Assembly (NCBI RefSeq): GCF_014204715.1
Contig: NZ_JACHLY010000001.1
Location: 1,240,001 to 1,304,000, forward strand
DNA: 64,000 nucleotides
Direction of reading: 5' to 3'
Origin: Streptomonospora salina
Lineage (GTDB): Bacteria > Actinomycetota > Actinomycetes > Streptosporangiales > Streptosporangiaceae
Positions 35,390 to 44,834 of the stretch are shown here, piece after piece (within the stretch, counting starts at the first letter, position 1; each line of letters starts with the position of its first letter). A program made the position numbers and the translations under genes. The notes beneath the pieces are model-generated. The model made no database searches, was not told the origin of the DNA, and worked only from the letters and a program-made list of their open reading frames with translations.

Positions 35390-36448
35390 ATGGCGAAAAC
35401 GGCGAAGCCGACTGATTCGGACGGCGGGACGCCCCTGGACGGCACCTCCACCGGCCGGTCCGGACACGGCGACTCACCGGCGCCCACCACGGTGCTGCGC
35501 ATCCGCTCCCTCCTGCCCTCCCTCGCGCCCGCCGAGCAGCGTGTCGCCCAGCGCATCGTCGACGGCCCCGAACACGTCGCCGCCTCCTCCATCACCCAGC
35601 TGGCCAAGGACTGCGGGACCTCCGAAGCCACGGTCATCCGGTTCTGCCGCACCATCGACTTCACCGGCTACCGCGAGCTCCGGCTGGCGCTGGCCACCGA
35701 AGCCGGTCAGGCGCGCGGCGCCGGCACCGGCACCCGTGACGTCGCCGGCGACATCGACCCCGACGACACCCTCGTCACCGTCGTCGAGAAGATCGCCGCC
35801 ACCGACGCCCGCGCGGTCGAGGACACCGCCGCCCAACTCGACACCGGGGTCCTGCAGACGGTCGTGGACCGCATGGCCGCGGCGCGCCGCGTCGACATCT
35901 ACGGAGTCGGCGCCAGCGCCTTCGTCGCCGCCGACCTGCAGCAGAAGCTGCACCGCATCGGGGTGACGTCGTTCGCCTGGTCCGACACGCACGTGATGAT
36001 CACCAGCGCGGCCCTCCTCGGCGAAGGCGACGTCGCCCTGGCGGTCTCCCACACCGGCTCGACCATCGACACCATCAACGCGCTCGCCGAAGCGCGCCGC
36101 CGCGGCGCCACCGCCGTGGCCGTCACCAACTTCCCCCGCTCCCCCATCAGCGAGGCCTCCGACCACATCCTGACCACCGCGGCACGTGAAACCACCTTCC
36201 GTTCCGGCGCCACGGCCAGCCGGCTCGCCCAGCTCACCGTGATCGACTGCCTGTTCGTCGGGCTGGCCCAGTCGCGCTACGCCGACAGCCGCACCGCCCT
36301 GGCCACCACCTACGACGCCGTGCGCGGTCTGCGGGTGGGCGAGACCCACCGGCGTCCGGGGCAGCGCGCGGCGGGCGGTCCCGCTGAGAGCGCGGGCGCC
36401 GCGGGACACGGCGCGGCCCACGATCCCCGAAACGGGACCCGGCCGTGA
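35390..36448 (+). CDS. RpiR/MurR-family regulator
   Basis: The 352-residue regulator has an N-terminal RpiR helix-turn-helix (about residues 38-112; SSITQLAKDCGTSEATVIRFCR) and a SIS sugar-phosphate domain (about 140-275; VDIYGVGASAFVAADLQQKL, ALAVSHTGSTIDTINALAEAR). E. coli MurR of this family responds to MurNAc-6-phosphate. Disordered N- and C-terminal extensions are rich in Gly, Asp and Ala. Its TGA overlaps the murQ GTG (GTGA), so regulator and etherase are translationally coupled and share their ligand. Confidence 0.9.
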   Translation: MAKTAKPTDSDGGTPLDGTSTGRSGHGDSPAPTTVLRIRSLLPSLAPAEQRVAQRIVDGPEHVAASSITQLAKDCGTSEATVIRFCRTIDFTGYRELRLALATEAGQARGAGTGTRDVAGDIDPDDTLVTVVEKIAATDARAVEDTAAQLDTGVLQTVVDRMAAARRVDIYGVGASAFVAADLQQKLHRIGVTSFAWSDTHVMITSAALLGEGDVALAVSHTGSTIDTINALAEARRRGATAVAVTNFPRSPISEASDHILTTAARETTFRSGATASRLAQLTVIDCLFVGLAQSRYADSRTALATTYDAVRGLRVGETHRRPGQRAAGGPAESAGAAGHGAAHDPRNGTRP

Positions 36449-37422
36449 CGCCCCGGCGCGGCACCGCCGAGGGCGGCGGTGCCGCCGCGCCGCGGGGGCC
36501 CCGGGAGATCGTGCGGGCGCCGACCGAGCGGCGCAACGGTGCCACGTACGACATCGACCGGCTGCCGACCCTGGAGATCCTGCGCGAGATCAACGCCGAG
36601 GACGCCACTGTGCCGAGCGCGGTGTCGGCCGCCCTGCCCCGCCTCGCACAGGCGGTCGACCTCGGTGTCGAGGCGCTGCGCAGCGGCGGCCGCATCCACT
36701 ACTTCGGTGCGGGTACACCCGGCCGCATCGCCACCATGGACGCCGCCGAACTGCCGCCCACGTTCGACGCCGACCCCGCGACGGTGCTGGCCCACCACGC
36801 CGGCGGCGCCGCGACCCTCGGGCAGGCGGCCGAAGGGGTCGAAGACGACGAGGAGCTGGGCCGCTCCGACGCGACCGGTGTCGGTGCGGGCGAGCTGGCG
36901 GTGGGGATCACCGCGAGCGGACGCACACCCTATGTGGCCGGAGCCCTGCGCGCGGCGCGGCGGGCGGGGGCGGCCGCCGTGCTCGTCAGCGCCGACCCCG
37001 ATGCGCCGCTGGCCCGCGACGTCGACGTGCACGTGTGCGTCGACACCGGAGCCGAGGTGATCGCGGGCTCCACCCGGATGAAGGCGGGAACGGCGCAGAA
37101 ACTGGTGCTCAACGCGTTCTCCACGGCCGTGATGGTGCGTCTGGGGCGCACCTACTCCAACCTGATGGTGGGGGTCGACGCCACCAACGCCAAGCTGCGC
37201 GGCCGTGCGGTCACCGTCCTGGCCGAGGCCAGCGGCACGGACGAAGACGCCTGCGCCGCGGCTCTCGACAGCGCCGGCGGTGACACCCGCACGGCCCTGG
37301 TCGCGCTGCTGTCCGGGGTCTCCACGCCGCGCGCCGCCGCCGAACTCGCCGCCTGCGAGGGCCGCGTCCGGGACGCTCTGGAGCGCATCGGCGCCGGATC
37401 CGCGGGTGCACCGGAGACGTAG
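36445..37422 (+). CDS. murQ: N-acetylmuramic acid 6-phosphate etherase
   Basis: MurQ cleaves the lactyl ether of MurNAc-6-phosphate to GlcNAc-6-phosphate and D-lactate in cell-wall recycling. The 325-residue protein has the N-terminal TERRNGATYDIDRLPTLEIL, the SIS motif HYFGAGTPGRIA, catalytic-region TFDADP, and the family signature GAEVIAGSTRMKAGTAQK followed by LMVGVDATN. The GTG start overlaps the rpiR stop. The C-terminal helical segment (about 255-320) carries the usual UBA-like extension. With the BadF-type kinase nearby it completes a MurNAc salvage route. Confidence 0.93.
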   Translation: MTPRRGTAEGGGAAAPRGPREIVRAPTERRNGATYDIDRLPTLEILREINAEDATVPSAVSAALPRLAQAVDLGVEALRSGGRIHYFGAGTPGRIATMDAAELPPTFDADPATVLAHHAGGAATLGQAAEGVEDDEELGRSDATGVGAGELAVGITASGRTPYVAGALRAARRAGAAAVLVSADPDAPLARDVDVHVCVDTGAEVIAGSTRMKAGTAQKLVLNAFSTAVMVRLGRTYSNLMVGVDATNAKLRGRAVTVLAEASGTDEDACAAALDSAGGDTRTALVALLSGVSTPRAAAELAACEGRVRDALERIGAGSAGAPET

Positions 37423-37726
37423 GACCGACGGGTGCGCGGTGCGGCCCGATGCGCACGGTGGACCCGGCCAGGCGACTCGGCAACCGGTCGCGTCCGGCTT
37501 CGGCCCGCTCGGACCACCGCGGCAGGTCGACGCCGAGAGCCTCGTCGGCGCCCACCAGCCGCGCCAGGGCGTCGGCGCCCGGGGCGGCGTCGCTCCGGCC
37601 CGCCTCCTCCGCGGTCTCCAGGTGGGTTCCGGGACCTACCGGCGCCGGGGCCCGGCGTGCAGGCGCCGCCGGAGCTTTCCGGCGCCCGCGGGGAACCCCG
37701 GCCGCCGCTCGGGCGTCGGTCGGGGT
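37423..37726. other. Intergenic region after murQ
   Basis: No supported gene. The minus strand shows a short protein-like stretch (LARLVGADEALGVDLPRW, about 37510-37570) without a start or recognisable domain. It may be a degraded remnant or chance. Confidence 0.35.
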
Positions 37727-38512
37727 GTGAGCGATGAGCGCGGGGAATCCGCAGGAGCCGAGCCGCCGGGGGTGCCGGAGGGGCCGGAGGCACGGGACGA
37801 GTCGACGACGGTGGAGGGGGGAGCTGCGCGCCGGCGCCGGCGCGCCCTCCGGCGGCGGATGCCGGGGGTGCGCGGCTGGGCGGTGCTGTTCGCGGTGGCG
37901 GCCCTGGTCGGGGCCGCGCCCTGCGCCTGGATGAATGCGGCGACGTCGGCGCAGCGCGCGGATCCGGTGGCGGCGGAGTCCGCACCGGTGGCGCTCGTAC
38001 TCGGCGCGGGCCTGCGCGCGGACGGGACGCCGACGACGCTGCTGGCCCGGCGCCTGGACGCGGCCGCGCAGCTCTATGCGACCGAGCGGGTCGAGGCGGT
38101 GCTGGTCAGTGGCGACAACAGCGTGTCCGGCTACAACGAGCCCGACGCCATGCGGGCCTATCTGACGGCGGCCGGGGTTCCGCGCGGCAAGGTCGCCGCC
38201 GACTATGCGGGGTTCAGCACCTGGGAGTCGTGCGTGCGGGCGCGGCGGATCTTCGGTGTGCGGTCCGCGTCGGTCGTCACGCAGAACTTCCACCTGCCGC
38301 GCGCGGTCACGCTGTGCTCCCGCGCCGGGATCGACACCCAGGGGGTCGGCGACGCCAGCTACCGCGCGCGGACGTTCGCGACGGTCTACGGCTACGTGCG
38401 CGAGTTCCCTGCGGCGTTCATGGGCGCCTACCAGGCCCTTGTGCGACCGGAGCCGCAGTTCCTGGGCCCCGCGGAGCCGGGTGTCCGCGAGGCCCTGGCG
38501 GAGTCGCGTTAG
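37727..38512 (+). CDS. SanA/YdcF-like (DUF218) envelope protein
   Basis: The DUF218 domain shows LVLGAGLRADGTPTTLLARRL, VEAVLVSGDNS, TWESCVRARRIFGV and VTQNFHLPRAV, the hallmark block of the SanA/YdcF family. An Arg-rich cytoplasmic N-terminus and one TM anchor (GWAVLFAVAALVGAAPCAW) precede it. E. coli SanA affects vancomycin exclusion and the envelope barrier; the enzyme activity is unknown. The start is uncertain: the GTG at 37727 (261 aa) or the ATG at 37859, neither with a strong ribosome site. A second homologue is at 40095. Confidence 0.82.
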   Translation: MSDERGESAGAEPPGVPEGPEARDESTTVEGGAARRRRRALRRRMPGVRGWAVLFAVAALVGAAPCAWMNAATSAQRADPVAAESAPVALVLGAGLRADGTPTTLLARRLDAAAQLYATERVEAVLVSGDNSVSGYNEPDAMRAYLTAAGVPRGKVAADYAGFSTWESCVRARRIFGVRSASVVTQNFHLPRAVTLCSRAGIDTQGVGDASYRARTFATVYGYVREFPAAFMGAYQALVRPEPQFLGPAEPGVREALAESR

Positions 38513-38519
38513 ACCGCGG

Positions 38520-39998
38520 TCAGCGGGCACCGCCGAAGAGGCGGGAGAGGATACCGCCCTGCTGGGGCTGCTGCGGCGAGCCCGCGTCCTGCGGGGCGTC
38601 GCCGGCCGTAGCGGCCGATCCGTCCTCGGAGTCGGCCTCGGGCTCGTCCGCCCCGGTGAAGGCGCGGAACTCGTCGCGGTTGTCGGGCAGTCCCCAGGCC
38701 GCGACGGTCTCGCCCAGGGCGGCGCCTTCCCAGCCCTGTTCGGGTACTTCGGCGAGCTCCCACAGCACCTGGAGGGTCTCCTCGTCCAGCTCGGCCGTGA
38801 GGTCGACGGTGTCCTCGGCAGACGTGCGCGGCCCCAGGACGGTCTCCAGCGCGGCGCCGGCGACCGCCGCGAGCGTGGCGCCTTCGGAACCCGCCAGCGC
38901 CGCCGGCAGCGCCCCGATGCGTTCGTCGGTGCCGCGGGCGCCGGCGCGGCCCAGCGCCAGGAAGCCCAGCGCCTCGGGCGGGGTCTCGCCGCAATGCGGC
39001 CACCCGTCGCCGAACAGGCCGCGGTATCCGGGCCGGGTGCGCCCGCCGTTGGCGATCCGGGTGAAGCACTCCTCAGGAGCCTTCTCGCCGTGGATCTGCA
39101 CCGTCGCCACGGCCGCGGTGAAGGAGTTGTACAGGTGTCCCGACGCCATCTCGTGGGCGAGGGCGACGGTCGCGGCGGGATCGTCGGCGGCGCCGAGCAT
39201 GCCCAGGGCGAAGATCTCGGCGGAGAGCAGGTCGCTGGAGGGGGTGGCGGCGGCCGAGGCCGCGGCCAGCGGACCGGCCGGGGCGGTGGGGGCGGAGTCG
39301 CGGACGAGGTCGGCGGGCTTGCCCATGCGCTGGAGCAGGACGGGGCAGACCTCGGCGGCGGCGCCGGGCAGGAACGCGAGGACGTAGCAGGCCCACTCGG
39401 CCGGCGGGTCGATGCCGCGTCGGTTGTCGCGGCCGTCGAGCAGGGTCAGCAGGTCGCCGGCGCGCGCCAGGACCGCGTCGTAGACGTCGAGCTCGGCCTG
39501 CAGCAGTGCCGCGCCTTCGTCGCGGGCGACGGCGTCCAGCCGCACCCGCATCCGCCGGAACCGCTGCTCGTCGGGGGCCTCGTGGACCCAGGTGCGGTAC
39601 TGCTCGCGGACCTTTTCGAGGTCGGTGCCCGCGGCCCAGGCCACCTCGTCGCGCCAGAGGGCGTCGTCGGTGCGCTCGGGAACGTCGGCGGTGGCGGCGG
39701 GCACCAGGAGTTCGAGCAGCAGGCTGAGCGGGCGGGAGCGCCAGTCGGGCGGGGTGTCGGGGTGGCAGGCGAGGGAGACGAGGAAGTCGGCCGCCCGCGG
39801 GGCGGCGGTGTAGCCGGCCCCGGGGAAGCGGAGGAGGTCGAACAGGGCGGCCACCGCGTCGTCGACGCCGCGCTGGGCGTCCTCGCCTCCGGCGATGTCG
39901 CGCAGCAGGCCCGGGATCTCGCCTCCGCGCGGAGCGAGCCCGCTCCAGTCGATGTCGTCCAGTCCGTGCAGGGGTCCGGAATCCGTCGTCGCGTCCAT
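38520..39998 (-). CDS. Uncharacterised helical-repeat protein
   Basis: This soluble acidic protein of 492 residues is almost wholly alpha-helical, with Ala/Leu-rich repeats such as ALFDLLRFPGAGYTAAPRAADFLVSLACHP and EIFALGMLGAADDPAATVALAHEM that resemble HEAT repeats. The C-terminal tail is Glu/Asp/Gln-rich and ends GGILSRLFGGAR. I do not recognise the family; HEAT-like arrays usually mediate protein contacts. The ATG at 39998 or 40007 is possible. It lies between two SanA-like genes and converges on the first with a 7-nt gap. Confidence 0.75.
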   Translation of the reverse strand: MDATTDSGPLHGLDDIDWSGLAPRGGEIPGLLRDIAGGEDAQRGVDDAVAALFDLLRFPGAGYTAAPRAADFLVSLACHPDTPPDWRSRPLSLLLELLVPAATADVPERTDDALWRDEVAWAAGTDLEKVREQYRTWVHEAPDEQRFRRMRVRLDAVARDEGAALLQAELDVYDAVLARAGDLLTLLDGRDNRRGIDPPAEWACYVLAFLPGAAAEVCPVLLQRMGKPADLVRDSAPTAPAGPLAAASAAATPSSDLLSAEIFALGMLGAADDPAATVALAHEMASGHLYNSFTAAVATVQIHGEKAPEECFTRIANGGRTRPGYRGLFGDGWPHCGETPPEALGFLALGRAGARGTDERIGALPAALAGSEGATLAAVAGAALETVLGPRTSAEDTVDLTAELDEETLQVLWELAEVPEQGWEGAALGETVAAWGLPDNRDEFRAFTGADEPEADSEDGSAATAGDAPQDAGSPQQPQQGGILSRLFGGAR

Positions 39999-40094
39999 GC
40001 CCCGCATTATCGCGCCCACGGCGCCCTCACCGCCAATCCGGCGTGCCAGCCTGTGGACGGTGCGCCCGGAAAGGCGCCGGGGGCGGGTTCCGGG

Positions 40095-40730
40095 TCACGA
40101 CAGCGCGTCGCGCAGGTCGGTGCGCAGCGGTTCGGATGCGGCGGGCGCGGGCTGCAGGACGGAGTCGCCCATGGCGCGGGCGTTGGCTCCGGCTTCGCGC
40201 AAGTAGCCCACCGCCGTCGAACGCGGGCGCCGCCGGAAACTGGGGTCGCCGACCCCGTAGGCGTCGATCCCCGCGGCCCGGAACAGGGCGACGGAGCGCG
40301 GCAGGTGGAAGTTCTGGGTGACGACGATGGCGCGGTCCACGCCGAAGGTGGCGCGCGCCCGCACGGCGGAGTCCCAGGTGCGGTAACCGTGCGGATCGGC
40401 CACGATCCGGTCTTTGGACACGCCGCGTTCGGCGAGCGCGGCGACCATGGTGTCGGTCTCGTTGCCGGCGTCGGCGCTGTTGTCGCCGGAGACCAGCACC
40501 GCCCGCACGGTGCCGTCGCGGAACAGCGTCGCCGCCAGTTCCAGCCGCCCCTCCAGCAGCGGCGAGGGACCGCTGGGCCACACGGCGGCACCGAGCACGA
40601 TCGCGACCGGCCGGATGGGCACCGCGCCGGGCCGCCCCCGGCGTCCGGCGCTGGCCATGCGCGCCCACGCGGTGGGCGTCAGCGCGGCCGCGCCCACGGC
40701 GGCCGCGGACGTCCAGATACCCGGTCTCAT
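40095..40730 (-). CDS. SanA/YdcF-like (DUF218) envelope protein, second copy
   Basis: The 211-residue protein has a short N-terminal membrane anchor (MRPGIWTSAAAVGAAALTPTAW) and the DUF218 core: VAIVLGAAVWPSGPSPLLEGRL, VRAVLVSGDNSADAGNETDTM, YRTWDSAVRARATFGV and VVTQNFHLPRSVALF. It is clearly homologous to the protein at 37727-38512 but shorter and divergent. The ATG at 40730 follows AGGGG. The role is in the envelope by family, but the reaction is unknown. Confidence 0.87.
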   Translation of the reverse strand: MRPGIWTSAAAVGAAALTPTAWARMASAGRRGRPGAVPIRPVAIVLGAAVWPSGPSPLLEGRLELAATLFRDGTVRAVLVSGDNSADAGNETDTMVAALAERGVSKDRIVADPHGYRTWDSAVRARATFGVDRAIVVTQNFHLPRSVALFRAAGIDAYGVGDPSFRRRPRSTAVGYLREAGANARAMGDSVLQPAPAASEPLRTDLRDALS

Positions 40731-40859
40731 GTCGGCACCCCTCCCTGTCGTCCGGCCAGCACGACCCTAACGCCTCCCCGGCTGCATGGGGGCATCGCCG
40801 GTGAAGCCCGCTGATCTCGCGTTTCGGGCCGTGTGGTCAGCCGGACGGGATCGGCGCGG

Positions 40860-43800
40860 TTACGGCGGATCGTCGGCCGCTGATTCGGTTTCGGGGGCCG
40901 CGCCGGCGCCGGTGCCGTCGCCGGAACGCTGCCGCGGGGGGCGGTCGGCCTGTCCGTCGGGGTCGGGTCCGGGGTCGACCGGTCCCTCGCCGGCCTCGCG
41001 GTCCTCGCGGGTCTGCCCGGAACCTCCGGAATCGCGGGCCGTCTCGGGCTGCCCGGATCCGCCCAGCGCCGGCGCGGCGGCATCGGAGCCGGAGCCGGGC
41101 TCACCGGCCCCCTCCCCCTGCTGCACGGGGATCGTCCGTCCCGCGGGCGGAGCCCCCGGGGCGGGGCGGTTCCGGGGGAAGAGCGGTTTCTGCGCACGCG
41201 GGCCGCCCTGGATGCGGGCCAGGAGGTGGTCGGCCTCGCGGGTGTGCCCGACGAGGCCTTCGTCGTCGGCCGCGTCGCGCGCGGCGGTGAGATGGCCGAC
41301 CGCGTCGGCCGTATTGCCGGTCTCGTCGAGGATGCGCCCGTAGAGCACCTGAGCGCCGACGCGCCCGATCCGGTCGCCGAGGCGCTGGAAGGCCGTGTAG
41401 GCGCGCTCGGCGTCGACCAGCGCATGGCGGGGGTGGCCGCTCGCCGCCAGTGCCTCGGCCGCCGCGCGGTGGGAGCGGGCGTGCCAGAGCTGATCACCGA
41501 GCTCGCCGAAGCCCTCGGCGGCGGCGCGCATGGTCCGGGCGCACACGTCGACGTCCTGGCCCGCGTACAGCCGCACGCGCCCCAGCGCGAGCTCGCTGCG
41601 GTGCTTGCCCCAGGTGTCGCCCATGCCGCCCAGCGCCTCGGAGGCCTCCGTGAGCATCGTGATGCGCCGCTGCACCGACCACTCGCGCCGCTGCCGGGCC
41701 GCGGCGCGCAGGCTTTCGCGCCCGTAGAGCGGCAGGGCGGCGAACCAGTCGCGCTGGGCGGCGTGGTACTCGCCCAGATAGGGCGGGGCCCACTCCTCCA
41801 GTTCGCGCCAGCCGTAGTTGCGCAGCACCCAGTGGTAATGCATCTCCTTCGGCTTGACGCTGAAGGCCTCCTTGGTGACGTAGCCCTCGACCCACTGCCG
41901 GCGCTTCTCGGAGTGGGTGTGGCTGAACACGAATTCGACGACTGCGTACTGCTCGTCCAGGCGCCGGGTGTCCAGCTCGGCCATGGCGCGCTGGCAGCGC
42001 GCGGTGTACCAGTGCTCGTCGGCCTGCAGATAGTGCCGGCGGATCTCGTCGAGCATGAACCAGGCGTTGAGTTCGCGTCCGCGGGCCGCCAGGGTCTCCG
42101 CGAGCGCGATGCGGGCGTTGCTGTACTCCTCCCAGTCGCCCTCGTACCGGAAGATCATGCAGGCCAGGCGCAGCAGCGCCTGGGCACGGCGGTGCTGGTG
42201 GTCGTCGTGCGGGGGCTCGGGCCGCTGCGGCGCGCGGGCGGGGGCGCGGTCGCGCGGGTAGTGGTCGCTGCGGCGCCGGCCCCACTGGGCGTGCACTTCG
42301 GCGAGGTCGCGCAGCACCCGCGCGCGCCACCAGTCGTCGCCCTGCTCGACGAAGGTGCGCTCGGCCTTGTTGAGCGATTCGGCGCCGGCGTCGAGGTGGC
42401 CGCGGCGCTGCAGGTTCACGCCGAGGGAGCGCCAGGCGCGCGCCCTCCAGTGCGGAGGGTTGCCGCCGCCGGCGGTGCCGCCGCCCTGCCCGCCGATCTG
42501 CTCGAAGACGCGCTGGGCGGTCTCGGCGTCGTCGATGCCGGCCTCGTAGTCGCCCATCTTGCCCGCGATCTCGGCGCGGTCCAGGTGTGCGAGCCCGCCG
42601 GCCAGGCGGTCGCCCACCCGGTAGGCCATGCGCAGCTCGGTGCAGGTCGCCTCGTCCCAGTCGGCCCAGTACACCTGCCACACCTGGCACAGCGCGGCGA
42701 AGGCGTGGGCCAGCCGCCACCCCAGTTCGGGCAGGTCGTGGTCTTCGGCCAGCCGCATGCACATCATCAGCGACTCGCGCTCTTGGGACAGCCACTGGCG
42801 GGGACGGCCGGCGGGCACGAGCCGCAGTTCGCGCGGCGGGGTGAGGTCGGTGCTCTCCGCGAGCACCGCGGGGTCGTGGGTGCGGGTGACCTCGGCGGCG
42901 GCCTGCTCGGCAAGCCAGGTGTAGGCCGACACCAGGCGCCGCGCCACCTCGCGGTCGCCGGTCTCGCCCCAGTTGTCGCGCTCCCACTGCGTGAGGTCGA
43001 ACTCGCGGGCGTCGATCATCCGCAGCGTCTCGCGCACGAGATCGTGGACGCGGTAGGTGCTCTCGCCGGTCTCGTTGCTTTCGGTGGGCAGCAGCAGGTA
43101 GCGGCGGACCAGGCCGTCGATCAGCCCGCCGGCGGTGTCGCGGGGCACGCCCAGCAGCACCGCCGCCGACCAGTCGCTGAACTTGTCGAGGTCGGAGTCG
43201 GCGATGCGTTTGAGCAGCAGCCGCTGCTGGGGCTCGCACAGCTGCAGGCTGAACGCGAAAGAGGAGGCGAACCCGTGGCGTCCGCCCAGCAGCGGGCTGC
43301 GGGCGATGTCGTCGAGCTCGGCCAGGACCTCGCGCGGGCTGGGGTCGGCGAGGTCGAGCAGCCGACCGCCGCACAGCCGGATGGCCAGCGGCAGCCCGCC
43401 GCAGCGGCGGACGATGGCGGCGCGGTCCCGGATGATGCGCGCGGCCTCTTCCGGGCTCTCGCCCAGGTCGGGCTCTGCGATGCGGTCCAGGAGCTCCTCG
43501 CCTTCGCTCTGGCTGAGCTCACCGAGTTCGTAGGCTTCGTACTCGAAGTCGGCGCGGCTGAGCGTGCGCCGCGAGGTGATGATCACGGCACAGCCCGAAC
43601 CGCTGGGGATGAGCGGCTCGACCTGGGCGGCGTCCTTGGCGTTGTCCAGGACGATGAGGATCCGCTTGCCGTAGATCAGCCCGCGCCAGGTGCGGGAGAG
43701 CTCCTCGAGTGTGGCGCCGGAGGGGATGCGGCCCTGCATGGAGTGCACCAGCGACTCCAGGACCTTCTCGGTCGACCGGGGAGCGCTCTTGGGCAGCCGG

Positions 43801-44477
43801 GGCGCGGACCGCTCGACGGGTTCGCTGTCGGCGCGCTGGGTGCCGAAGCCGAAGAGGTTCTGCAGCCGCTTGCCGATCTCCCGGGCGAGGCCGGGGTCGG
43901 TGGCCTCGGGCGCGCCCGCGTCGGCGGAGTCCTGGTAGCCCGACAGTTCCACCCAGCGGACGCCGTCGGGGAAGCGGTCGACGACATCGTGGGCGATCTG
44001 GATCGCGACCTGGGTCTTGCCGGTGCCGGGGATCCCGTTGATCACGATCACCAGCGGAGTGCTGCGCGCGGCCCGGCCGCCGATACGGGCGGGCAGGTCG
44101 AGGACGGCGCGCACGCCGCTGCGCGGGAAGGCGCGGAAGCGGCGGCGCAGCCGGCTCATGAGGGCGCTGTGGCCCGTGAAGCGCAGGCTCTTGGGCGGCA
44201 GTTCGATCGGCGGGGGCTTGTACGCGGCGGCGACGGGCCTGCGGCCCCGGTTGAGCAGCGGCTCCAGGAAGACGGTGACGGCCGCGGTGGCCAGCGCCCC
44301 GGCGATCGACAGCCCCCATACGACCCTGCGGGGGAAATCGTCCAGCAAGTCGGGTGCCATCTGCAGCAGCAGGGCACCGGCGATGAAGACGACGGGCGCG
44401 ACGACTCCCGTCAGTCCCCGCAGAAGCGGCCGGCGGGCCGAACCGGCCTGCGGCTGGCGCGCCCTCTCCTGCTGCAT
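40860..44477 (-). CDS. Membrane-anchored STAND NTPase with TPR-like repeats
   Basis: This 1205-residue protein has two N-terminal TM segments (about residues 22-42 and 52-74). An NB-ARC-type NTPase core follows, with P-loop GIPGTGKTQ (148-156), Walker B KRILIVLDNAKD (about 282), the sensor SGCAVIITSRR and the GLPLAIRLCGG motif. A winged-helix-like region and helical TPR-type repeats (about 560-1090) come next, and a disordered Pro/Gly/Asp tail (about 1110-1205). It lacks the DNA-binding domain of SARP regulators, so it is not an AfsR. STAND proteins of this build can be signalling hubs or antiphage sensors, but no toxic effector domain is visible. It is divergent from the RelE-helicase gene. 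Confidence 0.87.
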   Translation of the reverse strand: MQQERARQPQAGSARRPLLRGLTGVVAPVVFIAGALLLQMAPDLLDDFPRRVVWGLSIAGALATAAVTVFLEPLLNRGRRPVAAAYKPPPIELPPKSLRFTGHSALMSRLRRRFRAFPRSGVRAVLDLPARIGGRAARSTPLVIVINGIPGTGKTQVAIQIAHDVVDRFPDGVRWVELSGYQDSADAGAPEATDPGLAREIGKRLQNLFGFGTQRADSEPVERSAPRLPKSAPRSTEKVLESLVHSMQGRIPSGATLEELSRTWRGLIYGKRILIVLDNAKDAAQVEPLIPSGSGCAVIITSRRTLSRADFEYEAYELGELSQSEGEELLDRIAEPDLGESPEEAARIIRDRAAIVRRCGGLPLAIRLCGGRLLDLADPSPREVLAELDDIARSPLLGGRHGFASSFAFSLQLCEPQQRLLLKRIADSDLDKFSDWSAAVLLGVPRDTAGGLIDGLVRRYLLLPTESNETGESTYRVHDLVRETLRMIDAREFDLTQWERDNWGETGDREVARRLVSAYTWLAEQAAAEVTRTHDPAVLAESTDLTPPRELRLVPAGRPRQWLSQERESLMMCMRLAEDHDLPELGWRLAHAFAALCQVWQVYWADWDEATCTELRMAYRVGDRLAGGLAHLDRAEIAGKMGDYEAGIDDAETAQRVFEQIGGQGGGTAGGGNPPHWRARAWRSLGVNLQRRGHLDAGAESLNKAERTFVEQGDDWWRARVLRDLAEVHAQWGRRRSDHYPRDRAPARAPQRPEPPHDDHQHRRAQALLRLACMIFRYEGDWEEYSNARIALAETLAARGRELNAWFMLDEIRRHYLQADEHWYTARCQRAMAELDTRRLDEQYAVVEFVFSHTHSEKRRQWVEGYVTKEAFSVKPKEMHYHWVLRNYGWRELEEWAPPYLGEYHAAQRDWFAALPLYGRESLRAAARQRREWSVQRRITMLTEASEALGGMGDTWGKHRSELALGRVRLYAGQDVDVCARTMRAAAEGFGELGDQLWHARSHRAAAEALAASGHPRHALVDAERAYTAFQRLGDRIGRVGAQVLYGRILDETGNTADAVGHLTAARDAADDEGLVGHTREADHLLARIQGGPRAQKPLFPRNRPAPGAPPAGRTIPVQQGEGAGEPGSGSDAAAPALGGSGQPETARDSGGSGQTREDREAGEGPVDPGPDPDGQADRPPRQRSGDGTGAGAAPETESAADDPP

Positions 44478-44834
44478 TTCGACAGCCCACCTCTGCGGTT
44501 TGCCGGTTGCGCCCTTTCGGTCTTCGGTGCAGCGACCGGAAGGTGTCCGAACCCAACACCGTACCGCGCCGCCCCGGGCTCGGCCGGAGCCGTGCCCGGA
44601 TTCCGCGGTGGTGACGATCCGGTACCGGCACAGCGAGGAAGGTGCGGCGGCGGGGCGAGGACGGGGCGCGGTCCGGGGCGGTGCGGGCGGGATCCGGCCG
44701 TCCCGGCCGGACGCGGAAGCCGCGGGAATTGCGCGAATGCGGCAGCAATGTCACAAGCGTCGGATACGAAAACGAGGGAAAGGCATCGAACGCGCGGGAT
44801 TCACCGCCCGGATACGTCTGCGAAAGGGAGGCCC
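44478..44834. other. Divergent promoter region of STAND and helicase genes
   Basis: This 357-bp spacer has no supported gene. Its right half is less GC-rich (GGATACGAAAACGAGGGAAAGG) and probably contains the helicase promoter. No clear palindrome was seen. Confidence 0.45.

Noticed and set aside
37211-37640. Minus-strand protein-like stretch after murQ
   Set aside because: There is no start, no domain and no homologous layout; at most a remnant, so not called as a gene.
41226-44834. Long in-frame extension upstream of the RelE-helicase start, antisense to the STAND gene
   Set aside because: The good ribosome site and the family-typical N-terminus (MPQLAID) at 44835 fix the start; the extension has no domain content.
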